From the NCBI GenBank assembly GCA_017477425.1, contig JAFUVT010000025.1:1-45865 (forward strand): 45,865 nt of DNA. The letters are read 5' to 3'. Shown here in pieces: positions 27,901 through 35,494 of the stretch. The stretch's first letter is position 1, and each line of letters starts with the position of its first letter. The notes beneath the pieces were generated by a model, which made no database searches, was not told where the DNA came from, and was given only the letters and a program-made list of their open reading frames with translations. The position numbers were made by a program, and so were the translations under genes. The stretch is from Bacteroidales bacterium. GTDB taxonomy: Bacteria > Bacteroidota > Bacteroidia > Bacteroidales > F082.

Positions 27901-28707
27901 CAGATGTACCGCTTCAACGGTGCTTTCCCGAAGGCTTACAACTCCTACAGCAACCTCGACTTCGGTACCGTCAAGGGTTTGACGGCAAGCTACGACATGC
28001 GTCGTACGAAGAACGCCCGTATCCGTGCCAGCTACTCGTTGCAGTATGCCGACATGACCGGTTCTTCGACTTCGACCGCTTCGGCTCTGATCGCTGCTGG
28101 TGTGCCTAACCTGAGGTCCACCTTCCCGACCAATGCCGACCGTCGTCACAGCTTCAACCTGACCCTCGACTATCGTTATAGCATCGGTAAGGATTATGAT
28201 GGTCCCGTCATCCACCGCAAGGATGGCAAGGATGTCCAAATCCTCTCCAACACTGGTTTCGCCCTTCAAGTCAACGGTGGTTCCGGTACGCCTTTCACCG
28301 CTTCGCGTAAGGTCAGCTCGCCTATCTCCGGCGGTAGCAACCTGCTGCAAGGTACCTACAACGGTTCGCGTATCCCTGCTTCGTTCCGTTTCGACCTCCG
28401 TGTCGACAAGGACTTCAACTTCACCATGGGTGGCAAGAAGGAAGGCGAATCGAAGGGCCGCGAGGCTTTCGTCAATGTCTATCTGCAAGTGCTGAACCTG
28501 CTCAACTCAAAGAACATCCTGAGTGTGTATAGCGCCACTGGTAACGCCGACGACGACGGTTACCTCTCGGCTCCTGAATGGCAGAGCGAAATCAACAGCC
28601 AGATTGACCCGCAGGCTTTCATCCAAATGTATTCTCTGATGGTTAATAGTGGATACAACTACTCCATGCCTCGACACATCAGAATTGGTATGAGCTTCAA
28701 CTTCTAA
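24934..28707 (+). CDS. TonB-dependent receptor with CarboxypepD_reg-like domain
   Basis: A 1257-residue outer-membrane protein with signal peptide MFKNLLMTLAIVLATCTMTMAQA. The CarboxypepD_reg-like domain spans about 25-105 (GRLKGKITDDTGETVPFANVIVEKG, SDFDGNYDINPIPPGTYDLKA). The TonB plug spans about 115-225 (GASITAEEISKLPVRSAEGVAA, GAVYYIDGVKVIGS, GGTPAMYGDAMGGIIN). The remainder is a large barrel ending in MSFNF. It is not a SusC pair: no SusD follows; instead a giant secreted protein and a PorV-like barrel do. Codons are strongly biased to C/T-ending preferred forms (GGT, CGT, AAC, TTC), more than in flanking genes, which suggests high expression. The substrate is unknown. Confidence 0.9.
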   Translation: MFKNLLMTLAIVLATCTMTMAQAQGRLKGKITDDTGETVPFANVIVEKGGSQVAGASSDFDGNYDINPIPPGTYDLKASCIGMNPFVVKNIVIPANKITFYDIKMKSGAINLGEVTVIDYEIPLISKDNTTQGASITAEEISKLPVRSAEGVAASVGGVFSSDGEVGSIRGSREGAVYYIDGVKVIGSSSVPQGAIDQVDVILGGTPAMYGDAMGGIINMTTKGPSRTWGGGIEAEYSVDGYGHGRLGGSLQGPLIKSRKDDKESLLGFFLAFDLTRNQYGSTSAVGYYRANDEWMDKIRQTPLTLTSRAAGTYQMAAFTHKDENLFHTRFLNNTTNGSVNVTGKIDVRTGPTTNLTLGGSVVLSRGHYANGSSQFFFNTDKNYLAQSGTYRGYVRFTQRFPSDPESTSLVSNVYYSLQADYSHYISESGDPDLWDNVFGYNHLGKFKTTRQPNFEFITGSIDSVNMGNDVYKTLSNVWVLNNYYDTKVEYEEGKFNEDLRTYARNYFELYKDYGAEGYYNNLSNIIMNYGLINGMSPGYVYGMYAVPGTIQASYGKSVRDQIAVNVNGSLTLGRGDNSHDIKLGFQYEQQNNSQMSYSSDYWSLMRDYVNFHIRELDLDKPYAVSYDGFADTVMYDRLYDKDMQYTFDARLRQAMGLDVEGTEWILIDTYDFDNNTIQYYDANGKLHTGKVEGGLDMSMFGADELTRNANYSVYYYGYTYDGHRKYGLTERPSLTDFFNKTDEDGVFTRPIGAQQPIYMAGYIQDKFAFKDLIFNVGVRVDRFDANQDVLKDPYILYDYYTVGDLRSGKIHLKDQSPVTIPDNIGDDYAIYVNKLSEITSVVGYRNGNTWYNEVGAEISDPSVLDMGTGVSPWIKDDYIAMEKRNIDINSFKDYDPAWSVMPRISFSFPISDEALFFAHYDVLTQRPTSAFYCSPLYYYRFNEISGAIANPNLKPAQTIEYELGFTQKVTNTSSMTISGYYHELRNMIQMYRFNGAFPKAYNSYSNLDFGTVKGLTASYDMRRTKNARIRASYSLQYADMTGSSTSTASALIAAGVPNLRSTFPTNADRRHSFNLTLDYRYSIGKDYDGPVIHRKDGKDVQILSNTGFALQVNGGSGTPFTASRKVSSPISGGSNLLQGTYNGSRIPASFRFDLRVDKDFNFTMGGKKEGESKGREAFVNVYLQVLNLLNSKNILSVYSATGNADDDGYLSAPEWQSEINSQIDPQAFIQMYSLMVNSGYNYSMPRHIRIGMSFNF

Positions 28708-28743
28708 GAATGAAAGAATTCATAACGAAAAATTATTAGTATT

Positions 28744-31700
28744 ATGAAGAATATATTTCGAATTTTGTTTGCGGCGTTACTCATCGTTAGCGCTGTGATT
28801 CCTGGAAAGGCTGAAAAATACAAGTATGAGAAGTCGGGGGCCAGCAACGGTCAACGTGCTCAGACCGCAGCCGGATGTACGCCTTCGTCCTCATTCGAAT
28901 GGCTCGACATCAACAATGTTAGAACACGTATCAATGCTGGTGGCGACATGTGGTGGGACCTTCCTAGCGGAACAGGTTCAAAATACTTCATCCCCGCCAA
29001 CGGCTCTGCCACGTCACTGTATGCCGGTTCTCTGTGGATTGCCGGTGTCGACGTCAACAATCAGCTGAAATGCGCTGCCTTGCGTTTCCGTCAGGTCGGT
29101 AACGACTACTACACGGGTCCTCTGACCGTCGACGGCAAGGCCTCCATCACTCCTGAGACTTGCGCCAAGTGGGACAAGATCTTCAAGATTACCCGTGCCG
29201 AGGTTGACGAGTTCCTCGCCAACTACGAGGCCGGTAAGACCGACGACATCCCCACCATCATCTCCGATTGGCCGGCCACGCGTAGCAACCAAGACCCGGA
29301 AGGCATCGCCTACTATCTGGCTCCTTTCTACGATGCTGACGGCGATGGCGAGTACGACCCCATGAATGGTGACTATCCGTACTACGACATCTCCAACGAA
29401 CTCTGCCACACCAAGGTCCCGACCATGGAAGAGGAAATCGACGGCACGATGCATGGTTCCATCCTTGCCGACCAGGTGCTGAAAGGCGACCAAACGCTGT
29501 GGTGGATCTTCAACGATAAAGGTGCTGCCCACACTGAATCAGGCGGTCAGGCCATCGGTATCGAAGTGCGTGCTCAAGCATTTGCTTTTGCCACCAACGA
29601 CGAAATCAACAACATGACCTTCTGCAGCTACGAAATCATCAACCGTTCGACCTATACCTTGACGGGTACCTACTTCTCGCCTTGGACCGACGTCGACCTC
29701 GGTTATGGTTATGACGACTTCATCGGCTGCGACGTCGCCCGTGGTCTCGGCTACGGCTACAACGGTACGGCTGTCGACGGTAGCGGTGAACCCGAGGCCT
29801 ATGGCGCCCAACCGCCTGCGGTCGGTATCGACTTCTTCCAGGGCCCCTATATGGATCCTGATGGAATCGACAACCCGAAATACAGCTACACCTATCAAAT
29901 GGTGTGGGATCCGGCTTTGAACGACTCTGTTCTTGCCGCTGTCGACTCTGCCCAAATGGTCGACGAAAGCATCAACGGTGTGAACTTCGGTAACGGCATC
30001 ATCGACGACGAACGTTTCGGTATGCGCCGTTTCGTGTATCACAACAACTCAAGCAGCAGTAATCCTAACAGTGACCCCCAAAGCGCTCCTGAGTATTACA
30101 ACTACCTCCGTGGTATTTGGAAAAACGGTGCCAAGATGCAATATGGTGGCGACGCCCTTTCGACTGGCGTTGTCGGTCCCGAATGCGACTTCATGTTCCC
30201 TGGCGATTCCGACCCGTGGAACTGGGGTACTGGTGGCTACAACCCTGGCGGCGGCTTCAATATCGACGGTAAGTATTGGACTGAAGAGGAATGCGGCAAT
30301 GCACCTAACGACCGTCGTTTCATGCAGTCGGCTGGTCCTTTCACCCTTGAACCCGGTGCTGTCAACTACATCACTTTCGGTGTGCCGTGGGCTCGCGCCA
30401 CTTCTGGCGGTGCCTGGGCTTCCGTTGAACTGCTGCGCGTGGTCGACGACAAGTGCCAAGCCTTGTTCGACAACTGCTTCAAGGTCATCGATGGTCCTAG
30501 CGCTCCGGATCTGACCATCCGCGAACTCGACCAGAAACTTATCGTTTACCTGTCGAACGACGCCCTCTCCAATAACTTTAAGGAAGGTTATGTCGAGCTC
30601 GATCCCGAAATCCCGTCCGGAAGAGTGGATACCGAACTTTCTTACGACACCACGTGGATTTTCGATCCCAATACTGGCGACACCCTCGCTCCAAGTGTCA
30701 TCATTAAAGAAGATCATATCGAGTATGTCTATGACAGATACTATCGCTTCGAAGGTTATAAGGTGTATCAGCTGGCTGGTCCCGAAGTGGGTGCCGACGA
30801 GTTGAGCAACACCGACAAAGCCCGCTTGGTGTTCCAATGCGACGTGCGTAACAACGTGTCCCGTATCATGAACTATGAATACGACGAATCCATCCAAGCC
30901 AATGTGCCTGTGATGAAGGTCGTTGGTGGCGACGGTGGCATTACCCATAGCTTCGTCATCACGGAAGACAAGTTCTCGACGGGCGACAACCCGAACCTCG
31001 TCAACCACCAGCCTTACTACTTCATGGCTGTCGCTTATGCCTACAACAATTATTGGCCTTATTCACAGGAGCCTGGCGAACTGAACGGCCTCCTGGGTCA
31101 GAAGAAGCCTTATCTTGAAGGTAGAAAGAACATCCAGACCTACACCGCTGTGCCTCACAAGACGATCAATGGCACCGTGTTGAATGCCAACTATGGCGAC
31201 AGCCCGGCCATCACCCGTCTCGTTGGCGTCGGTAACGGTGGTAACGAACTCGAACTGAGCCAAGAGACCATCCACGAGATCTTGTTCGACGAACAAGGCA
31301 ACGTTAAGATGGCCAACGACTCGACCAACCGTTTCGGTAGCCCCAACTACCCGATCAGCTACCATCCTACCTACGAAGCTGGTTATGGTCCTATCAATGT
31401 GAAGATCATCGACCCGTTGAATGTGAAATCACACCGTTACGAGTTGTGGTTCGACGACATGTTTGAGGCCTACACCCACAACATTACTGGTGATACCGAG
31501 ATCCGTGGCGACTCAGCCGCTCGTATGGTGAACCACTGGTACTTGTTGGACCTCGACGAGCCGATCGACACCCTGGGCATCAACCCCTACAAGGGCGACA
31601 CCACCACCATCTATGACAATGAGCAAATGTTCATCGACAAGGGTATCTCCATCTCCATCAGCCAAACTTACGACATCGGTCGTATTTGGGTTGGTAAGTA

Positions 31701-33291
31701 TTACAATGTTCCTACTGGTGAAGACCCGAGCGTCGATAACCCGGCCGTGTGGCATGATTACCTGACGGTGGTTGCTCCCAACAATGGCGTTATCACTTCA
31801 TCCATTGAGTTTGAAGATCCTACGACGCCTTGGCTTGATGGTATCCGCGACATCGACGTGCCCAGTTCGCCTTTGAACTGGATTCGTTCTGGAACGTATG
31901 CCGACAATGGAAGTAGCTCCAACGCTAACGCATCCCTGAACGACTACGCCATGTCATCCGATCCTTACTCGAAGGGCGCCAGCAAGCCTTGGGACCCGAA
32001 CGAGAACTTCGAGAAATTGGCCAACCGCACTTGGGCTCCCGCCTTGTTATCCACTTACAACAAGCAATATAGTCCCTATAACCCCGGTCCTATGTATGGC
32101 TCCAACTCGCGTTATGATGAAGGCTTTAGCAAGACTGCTAGTATCGACGTGGTACTCACGTCCGACACCAGCCTTTGGACCCGCTGCCCTGTCATCGAAA
32201 TGTGTTTGGACAAGAACCTTTCCGAAGGTAAAGCCGATCGCTTCATGATGCGTAGACACGCTTCAATCAACCCCGCCGGTAAGACTTGTGAGGACCTGGG
32301 CATCGAACCCGATCCTACCGACCCGAACAACCCCGCCTTCATCGGCGAGAACGGTATGGGCTGGTTCCCGGGCTATGTCATCGACGTGGAGACGGGTATG
32401 CGTATGAATGTCGCCTATGGTGAAGACTCCTACTTGGAGGATATGAACGGCCGCGACATGCTCTTCAACCCCACCAAGCTGCAAAAGGCTACTGTGGACG
32501 ACCAAAGCGGTCTGCTGCAGATGACCGATCCTGCCTTGTTCCGCGGTGCTGACCAAGAGGCCGTGTTCGGTGGCAAGCACTTCGTCTACGTATGGCGTGC
32601 TGACTCTATCGTCATGTCGGCAACGTCTCCTTGGAAGCAAATGAAGAACTTCGGTTACGATGGTGGTCAGTTGCTTTACAACACGCTGAACTACATCAAT
32701 GGCATGTCGAACCCGAATGTCATGATGACCCACTTCTATAAGCTCCTTATGTGGGTGGGTATGCCGATGGGTATCGAAGGCGCCGAGTGGCTGCCCGAAG
32801 GCAACGACTGCCGTATCCGTATCCGTCTGGCTAAGCCTTACGAAAAGGGTTATGGCTACACTTTGCAGACCGAGAACCCCGACTTGGACATCAACAATAT
32901 GAATCCGAAGTACACCTTCAGCATTGACGGTTGGGATCCTACGTTGAACGAGCCTGCGAAGACGGAGGATGACCTCGACCTCATCACGGTTGTGCCCAAT
33001 CCTTACTATGCCTACGACTCGTACGAAGGCAACGCCCTGACCAACAAGGTGAAGATCGCCAACCTGCCCAACAAGTGCGTGGTTTCCATCTACACCCTGA
33101 GCGGCACGAAGGTGCGTCAGTTCCGTAAGGACAACGAAGAGCCCAGCATTGAATGGGATTTGACCAACTTTGCCAATACGCCTGTGGCTAGCGGTTTCTA
33201 CCTGATTCACATCAAGGATTTGACCAGCGGCAGCCAGCGTACCATCAAGTTCTTCGGTGCCATGCGTCAAGTTGACCTGAACACATTCTAA
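28744..33291 (+). CDS. Giant secreted surface protein with T9SS-like C-terminus
   Basis: A 1515-residue protein with signal peptide MKNIFRILFAALLIVSAVIPGKA. An N-terminal region contains YAGSLWIAGVD and a calcium-loop-like DADGDGEYDPMNGDYP at about 197-212. It continues with LWWIFNDKGAAHTESGG, IEVRAQAFAFA, YFSPWTDVDLGYGYDDFIGCD and TFGVPWARA. These features recur in large Bacteroidota exported proteins, though I know no assigned function. The C-terminus (ITVVPNPYYAYDSYEG, VVSIYTLSGTKVRQF, ASGFYLIHI, IKFFGAMRQ) resembles a T9SS sorting domain but carries a non-standard tail. It is preceded by the receptor (36-base gap) and followed by the PorV-like gene (33-base gap), with the same strong codon bias. 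Likely an abundant surface component held or exported with the neighbours. Confidence 0.8.
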   Translation: MKNIFRILFAALLIVSAVIPGKAEKYKYEKSGASNGQRAQTAAGCTPSSSFEWLDINNVRTRINAGGDMWWDLPSGTGSKYFIPANGSATSLYAGSLWIAGVDVNNQLKCAALRFRQVGNDYYTGPLTVDGKASITPETCAKWDKIFKITRAEVDEFLANYEAGKTDDIPTIISDWPATRSNQDPEGIAYYLAPFYDADGDGEYDPMNGDYPYYDISNELCHTKVPTMEEEIDGTMHGSILADQVLKGDQTLWWIFNDKGAAHTESGGQAIGIEVRAQAFAFATNDEINNMTFCSYEIINRSTYTLTGTYFSPWTDVDLGYGYDDFIGCDVARGLGYGYNGTAVDGSGEPEAYGAQPPAVGIDFFQGPYMDPDGIDNPKYSYTYQMVWDPALNDSVLAAVDSAQMVDESINGVNFGNGIIDDERFGMRRFVYHNNSSSSNPNSDPQSAPEYYNYLRGIWKNGAKMQYGGDALSTGVVGPECDFMFPGDSDPWNWGTGGYNPGGGFNIDGKYWTEEECGNAPNDRRFMQSAGPFTLEPGAVNYITFGVPWARATSGGAWASVELLRVVDDKCQALFDNCFKVIDGPSAPDLTIRELDQKLIVYLSNDALSNNFKEGYVELDPEIPSGRVDTELSYDTTWIFDPNTGDTLAPSVIIKEDHIEYVYDRYYRFEGYKVYQLAGPEVGADELSNTDKARLVFQCDVRNNVSRIMNYEYDESIQANVPVMKVVGGDGGITHSFVITEDKFSTGDNPNLVNHQPYYFMAVAYAYNNYWPYSQEPGELNGLLGQKKPYLEGRKNIQTYTAVPHKTINGTVLNANYGDSPAITRLVGVGNGGNELELSQETIHEILFDEQGNVKMANDSTNRFGSPNYPISYHPTYEAGYGPINVKIIDPLNVKSHRYELWFDDMFEAYTHNITGDTEIRGDSAARMVNHWYLLDLDEPIDTLGINPYKGDTTTIYDNEQMFIDKGISISISQTYDIGRIWVGKYYNVPTGEDPSVDNPAVWHDYLTVVAPNNGVITSSIEFEDPTTPWLDGIRDIDVPSSPLNWIRSGTYADNGSSSNANASLNDYAMSSDPYSKGASKPWDPNENFEKLANRTWAPALLSTYNKQYSPYNPGPMYGSNSRYDEGFSKTASIDVVLTSDTSLWTRCPVIEMCLDKNLSEGKADRFMMRRHASINPAGKTCEDLGIEPDPTDPNNPAFIGENGMGWFPGYVIDVETGMRMNVAYGEDSYLEDMNGRDMLFNPTKLQKATVDDQSGLLQMTDPALFRGADQEAVFGGKHFVYVWRADSIVMSATSPWKQMKNFGYDGGQLLYNTLNYINGMSNPNVMMTHFYKLLMWVGMPMGIEGAEWLPEGNDCRIRIRLAKPYEKGYGYTLQTENPDLDINNMNPKYTFSIDGWDPTLNEPAKTEDDLDLITVVPNPYYAYDSYEGNALTNKVKIANLPNKCVVSIYTLSGTKVRQFRKDNEEPSIEWDLTNFANTPVASGFYLIHIKDLTSGSQRTIKFFGAMRQVDLNTF

Positions 33292-33324
33292 AATGTAATT
33301 GCTAACCGTAAATTATTTATCATC

Positions 33325-34413
33325 ATGAAGAAATCATTTAGATATATCGTATTGAGTTTCGTAGTCCTTATGGGATTAAGTACTCCTCAAGCATTTGCAG
33401 GAAACAAGGACCGTTCAGGCCAGGCAGGCGCTGCCGAATTGCTCATCAACCCTTGGGCAGCTTCCTCGGGTTGGGGCAACGCTGGCATGTCGTTTGTCCA
33501 CGGTGTTGACGCCATCTACGGCAACGTGGCTGGCATCAGCTCCTGCAACACGCTCGACGTCAACTTCTCTCACACCAGCTGGCTCGTGGGCATTGGCAAC
33601 GACACCAGAATCTCCTCGTTCGGCTTCTTGGCCCGCGTGGGTGAGTCGTCGGTGTTGGGCCTCTCGTTCATGTCGTTCAGCATCGGTGAGATTCCGATTA
33701 CCACGACGCAGAACCCCGACCCAGGTACCCTCGGCACCTTTAAACCCAACCTGATGAACATCAACCTGTCGTTTGCCAAGGCTTTCTCCAACAGCATCAG
33801 CGGCGGCTTCAACTTGAAGATCATCAGCGAGTCCATCAAGGATATGGGTGGCGTTGGCGTGGCCTTGGATGCTGGTATCCAGTATGTCACTGGTCCTTTC
33901 GACAACATCCACTTCGGTGTTACCCTGAAGAACATCGGACCCACGATGAAGTTCTCGGGCGACGGTATCTCGCTTCGCGTGTTCATGGACAACAACAGCA
34001 ATCAACAGTTCACCATGGTGCAACGTGTTGACGACTTCGAGTTGCCCACCCAGTTGAGCATCGCAGCCGCCTACGACTTCCTGTTTGCCGAAACCAACCG
34101 TCTTACCGTGGCAGGTAACTTCAGCTCCAACTCCTTCACCAACGACCAGTTCACCCTGGGCCTGGAGTATGGCTGGAGAGAGATCCTGCTCATCCGTGCC
34201 GGCTACACCTATGAAAACGGCATCTGGACCAAGGGCGGAGTCGTCGACAGCAACGATTGCATGAACATCAACAGAGGCCTCAGCGCAGGTCTGTCGGTGC
34301 AAGTGCCGCTGTCGAAGAAAGAGAACGGTATGAAGCTCGCTGTGGATTATTCCTACAGAGACACATACGTGTTCAACGGCACGCACAGCGTGGGTGCAAG
34401 AATTATTTTCTAA
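33325..34413 (+). CDS. PorV/PorQ family outer-membrane protein
   Basis: A 362-residue FadL-like barrel with signal peptide (MKKSFRYIVLSFVVLMGLSTPQAFA). The N-terminus AGAAELLINPWAASSGWGNAG, followed by GVDAIYGNVAGISSCNTLDVNFSHTSWL, is the PorV/PorQ signature; repeated strand pairs run to the C-terminus (THSVGARIIF). In T9SS, PorV is the shuttle that takes cargo from the SprA translocon to the attachment complex, and PorQ belongs to the PorU-PorZ side. Position next to a giant T9SS-type cargo suggests a dedicated PorV-like partner instead of the core PorV, which usually lies beside porU. That distinction is inference. Confidence 0.88.
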   Translation: MKKSFRYIVLSFVVLMGLSTPQAFAGNKDRSGQAGAAELLINPWAASSGWGNAGMSFVHGVDAIYGNVAGISSCNTLDVNFSHTSWLVGIGNDTRISSFGFLARVGESSVLGLSFMSFSIGEIPITTTQNPDPGTLGTFKPNLMNINLSFAKAFSNSISGGFNLKIISESIKDMGGVGVALDAGIQYVTGPFDNIHFGVTLKNIGPTMKFSGDGISLRVFMDNNSNQQFTMVQRVDDFELPTQLSIAAAYDFLFAETNRLTVAGNFSSNSFTNDQFTLGLEYGWREILLIRAGYTYENGIWTKGGVVDSNDCMNINRGLSAGLSVQVPLSKKENGMKLAVDYSYRDTYVFNGTHSVGARIIF

Positions 34414-34440
34414 TTCTGACCAAGGAAAAGAAATAATTCG

Positions 34441-34498
34441 TATCTTTGCAGTCGCAAAACCAAAAGAAGACCCTTATTTCGGTAAGGGTCTCTTTTTT
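34441..34498 (+). promoter_or_regulatory. greA leader: -7 box followed by an intrinsic terminator
   Basis: TATCTTTG at 34441-34448 is a -7 box. About 20 bases further on, AGACCCTTA (34468-34476) pairs with TAAGGGTCT (34483-34491) around TTTCGG and is followed by C and six T residues. The hairpin therefore ends the upstream PorV-like operon, and it also lies inside the predicted greA leader. No other -7 box lies between it and the greA ATG at 34532. Confidence 0.65.
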
Positions 34499-34531
34499 GC
34501 AACTTCTTAGAAATCAAAACAAACAACTAAA

Positions 34532-35005
34532 ATGTCAGAGATAAAATACTTTACCCCTGAAGGGTTACAGAAACTGAAGGACGAACTCGACGACCTGATT
34601 CTTCGTGAACGGCCTCGCATCGTCTTAGCTATCCAAGAGGCCCGCGACAAAGGCGACCTCTCCGAAAACGCCGAATATGACGCTGCAAAGGAAGCCCAGG
34701 GTCTGCTCGAAGCCAAGATTGCCGAACTGCAAGACCTCATCTTCAATGCCCGTATCCTCGACGAGTCGAAGATGGACAACTCGAAGGTGTTGCTCTATTC
34801 GACCGTCAAGATCAAGAACGTGAAGTCGGGTATGATGATGACCTATGCCATCGTCCCTGAGAAGGAAGCCAACTTCAAGGAAGGTAAACTCTCCATCAAC
34901 TCGCCCATCGGCCAAGGTCTGCTGGGCAAGCAGGTGGGCGACGTGGCCGAAATCCAGGTCCCCGCTGGCAAAGTCCACTTTGAAATTGTAGAAATCACCC
35001 GCTAA
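34532..35005 (+). CDS. greA: Transcription elongation factor GreA
   Basis: A 157-residue factor that rescues backtracked RNA polymerase by stimulating transcript cleavage. The N-terminal coiled coil contains LTPEG-type YFTPEGLQKLKDELDDL and RGDLSENAEY-type KGDLSENAEYDAAKEAQ, with the acidic tip residues present. The C-terminal FKBP-like domain ends INSPIGQGLLGKQVGD, followed by PAGKVHFEIVEI. Length is normal. The leader contains a terminator, so autoregulation by attenuation is possible. The HIT gene follows after 11 bases. Confidence 0.96.
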   Translation: MSEIKYFTPEGLQKLKDELDDLILRERPRIVLAIQEARDKGDLSENAEYDAAKEAQGLLEAKIAELQDLIFNARILDESKMDNSKVLLYSTVKIKNVKSGMMMTYAIVPEKEANFKEGKLSINSPIGQGLLGKQVGDVAEIQVPAGKVHFEIVEITR

Positions 35006-35016
35006 AGTTTTCGGCT

Positions 35017-35409
35017 ATGGCTACTATTTTTTCAAGAATTGTAAAAGGAGAGATCCCTTGCTATAAAATTGCCGAAGATGAGCGTTTCTTCGCCTTCATG
35101 GATATCAATCCCGTGGCCGTGGGTCACACTTTGGTCATCCCCAAGCGTGAAGACGACTATATCTTTAACCTCGGCGACGAAGAACTCGGTGCCATGATGG
35201 TCTTTGCCAAGAAAGTGGCCAAGGCCCTCGAAAAAGCCGTGCCGTGCAAGCGCATCGGCGTGGCCGTCATCGGCTTGGAAGTGCCTCACGCCCATATCCA
35301 CCTGATTCCCATCAGGCAAGAAAGCGACATGGACTTCAAGAAGGAACATGTGCACATGACCGAGGACGAGTTCCGCGAGGTGCAACAGCGTATTGTGGAA
35401 AACCTTTAA
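35017..35409 (+). CDS. HIT family nucleotide-binding hydrolase
   Basis: A 130-residue HINT-like protein. FSRIVKGEIPCYKIAEDE and FAFMDINPVAVGHTLVIPK mark the N-terminal part. The histidine-triad motif HAHIHLIP is near residues 92-99. Enzymes of this branch hydrolyse AMP-linked phosphoramidates; the native substrate is usually unknown. It is 11 bases after greA and probably in the same transcript, which would end at the palindrome at 35433-35460. Confidence 0.93.
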   Translation: MATIFSRIVKGEIPCYKIAEDERFFAFMDINPVAVGHTLVIPKREDDYIFNLGDEELGAMMVFAKKVAKALEKAVPCKRIGVAVIGLEVPHAHIHLIPIRQESDMDFKKEHVHMTEDEFREVQQRIVENL

Positions 35410-35432
35410 TGGGAAAACAATTATTACTGTTT

Positions 35433-35460
35433 GTAGAGACGTTGCGCGCAACGTCTCTAC
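35433..35460. repeat. Perfect 28-base palindrome, probably also a terminator
   Basis: GTAGAGACGTTGCG (35433-35446) is followed directly by its exact reverse complement (35447-35460), then ATTTTTTATT. The unit resembles GTAGAGACGTTGC-type palindromes that recur in Bacteroidota and cyanobacterial genomes. Here it lies between the HIT stop and the next promoter, where the T-run makes it a plausible terminator. Confidence 0.85.
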
Positions 35461-35469
35461 ATTTTTTAT

Positions 35470-35477
35470 TACCTTTG
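35470..35477 (+). promoter_or_regulatory. -7 box of the Plug gene
   Basis: TACCTTTG matches TAnnTTTG and lies 17 bases before the ATG at 35495, giving a very short leader. The region where a -33 element would sit is occupied by the right arm of the palindrome. Confidence 0.5.
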
Positions 35478-35494
35478 CCGAAAATATCATCCCA

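Noticed and set aside
27133..28488. A 451-codon minus-strand frame inside the TonB receptor gene
   Set aside because: Same explanation: the strong codon bias of the receptor keeps the antisense frame open; the translation is Val/Thr/Asp-rich without domains.
35393..35494. Upstream extension of the Plug protein
   Set aside because: It would translate the 28-base palindrome and place residues before a clear signal peptide.
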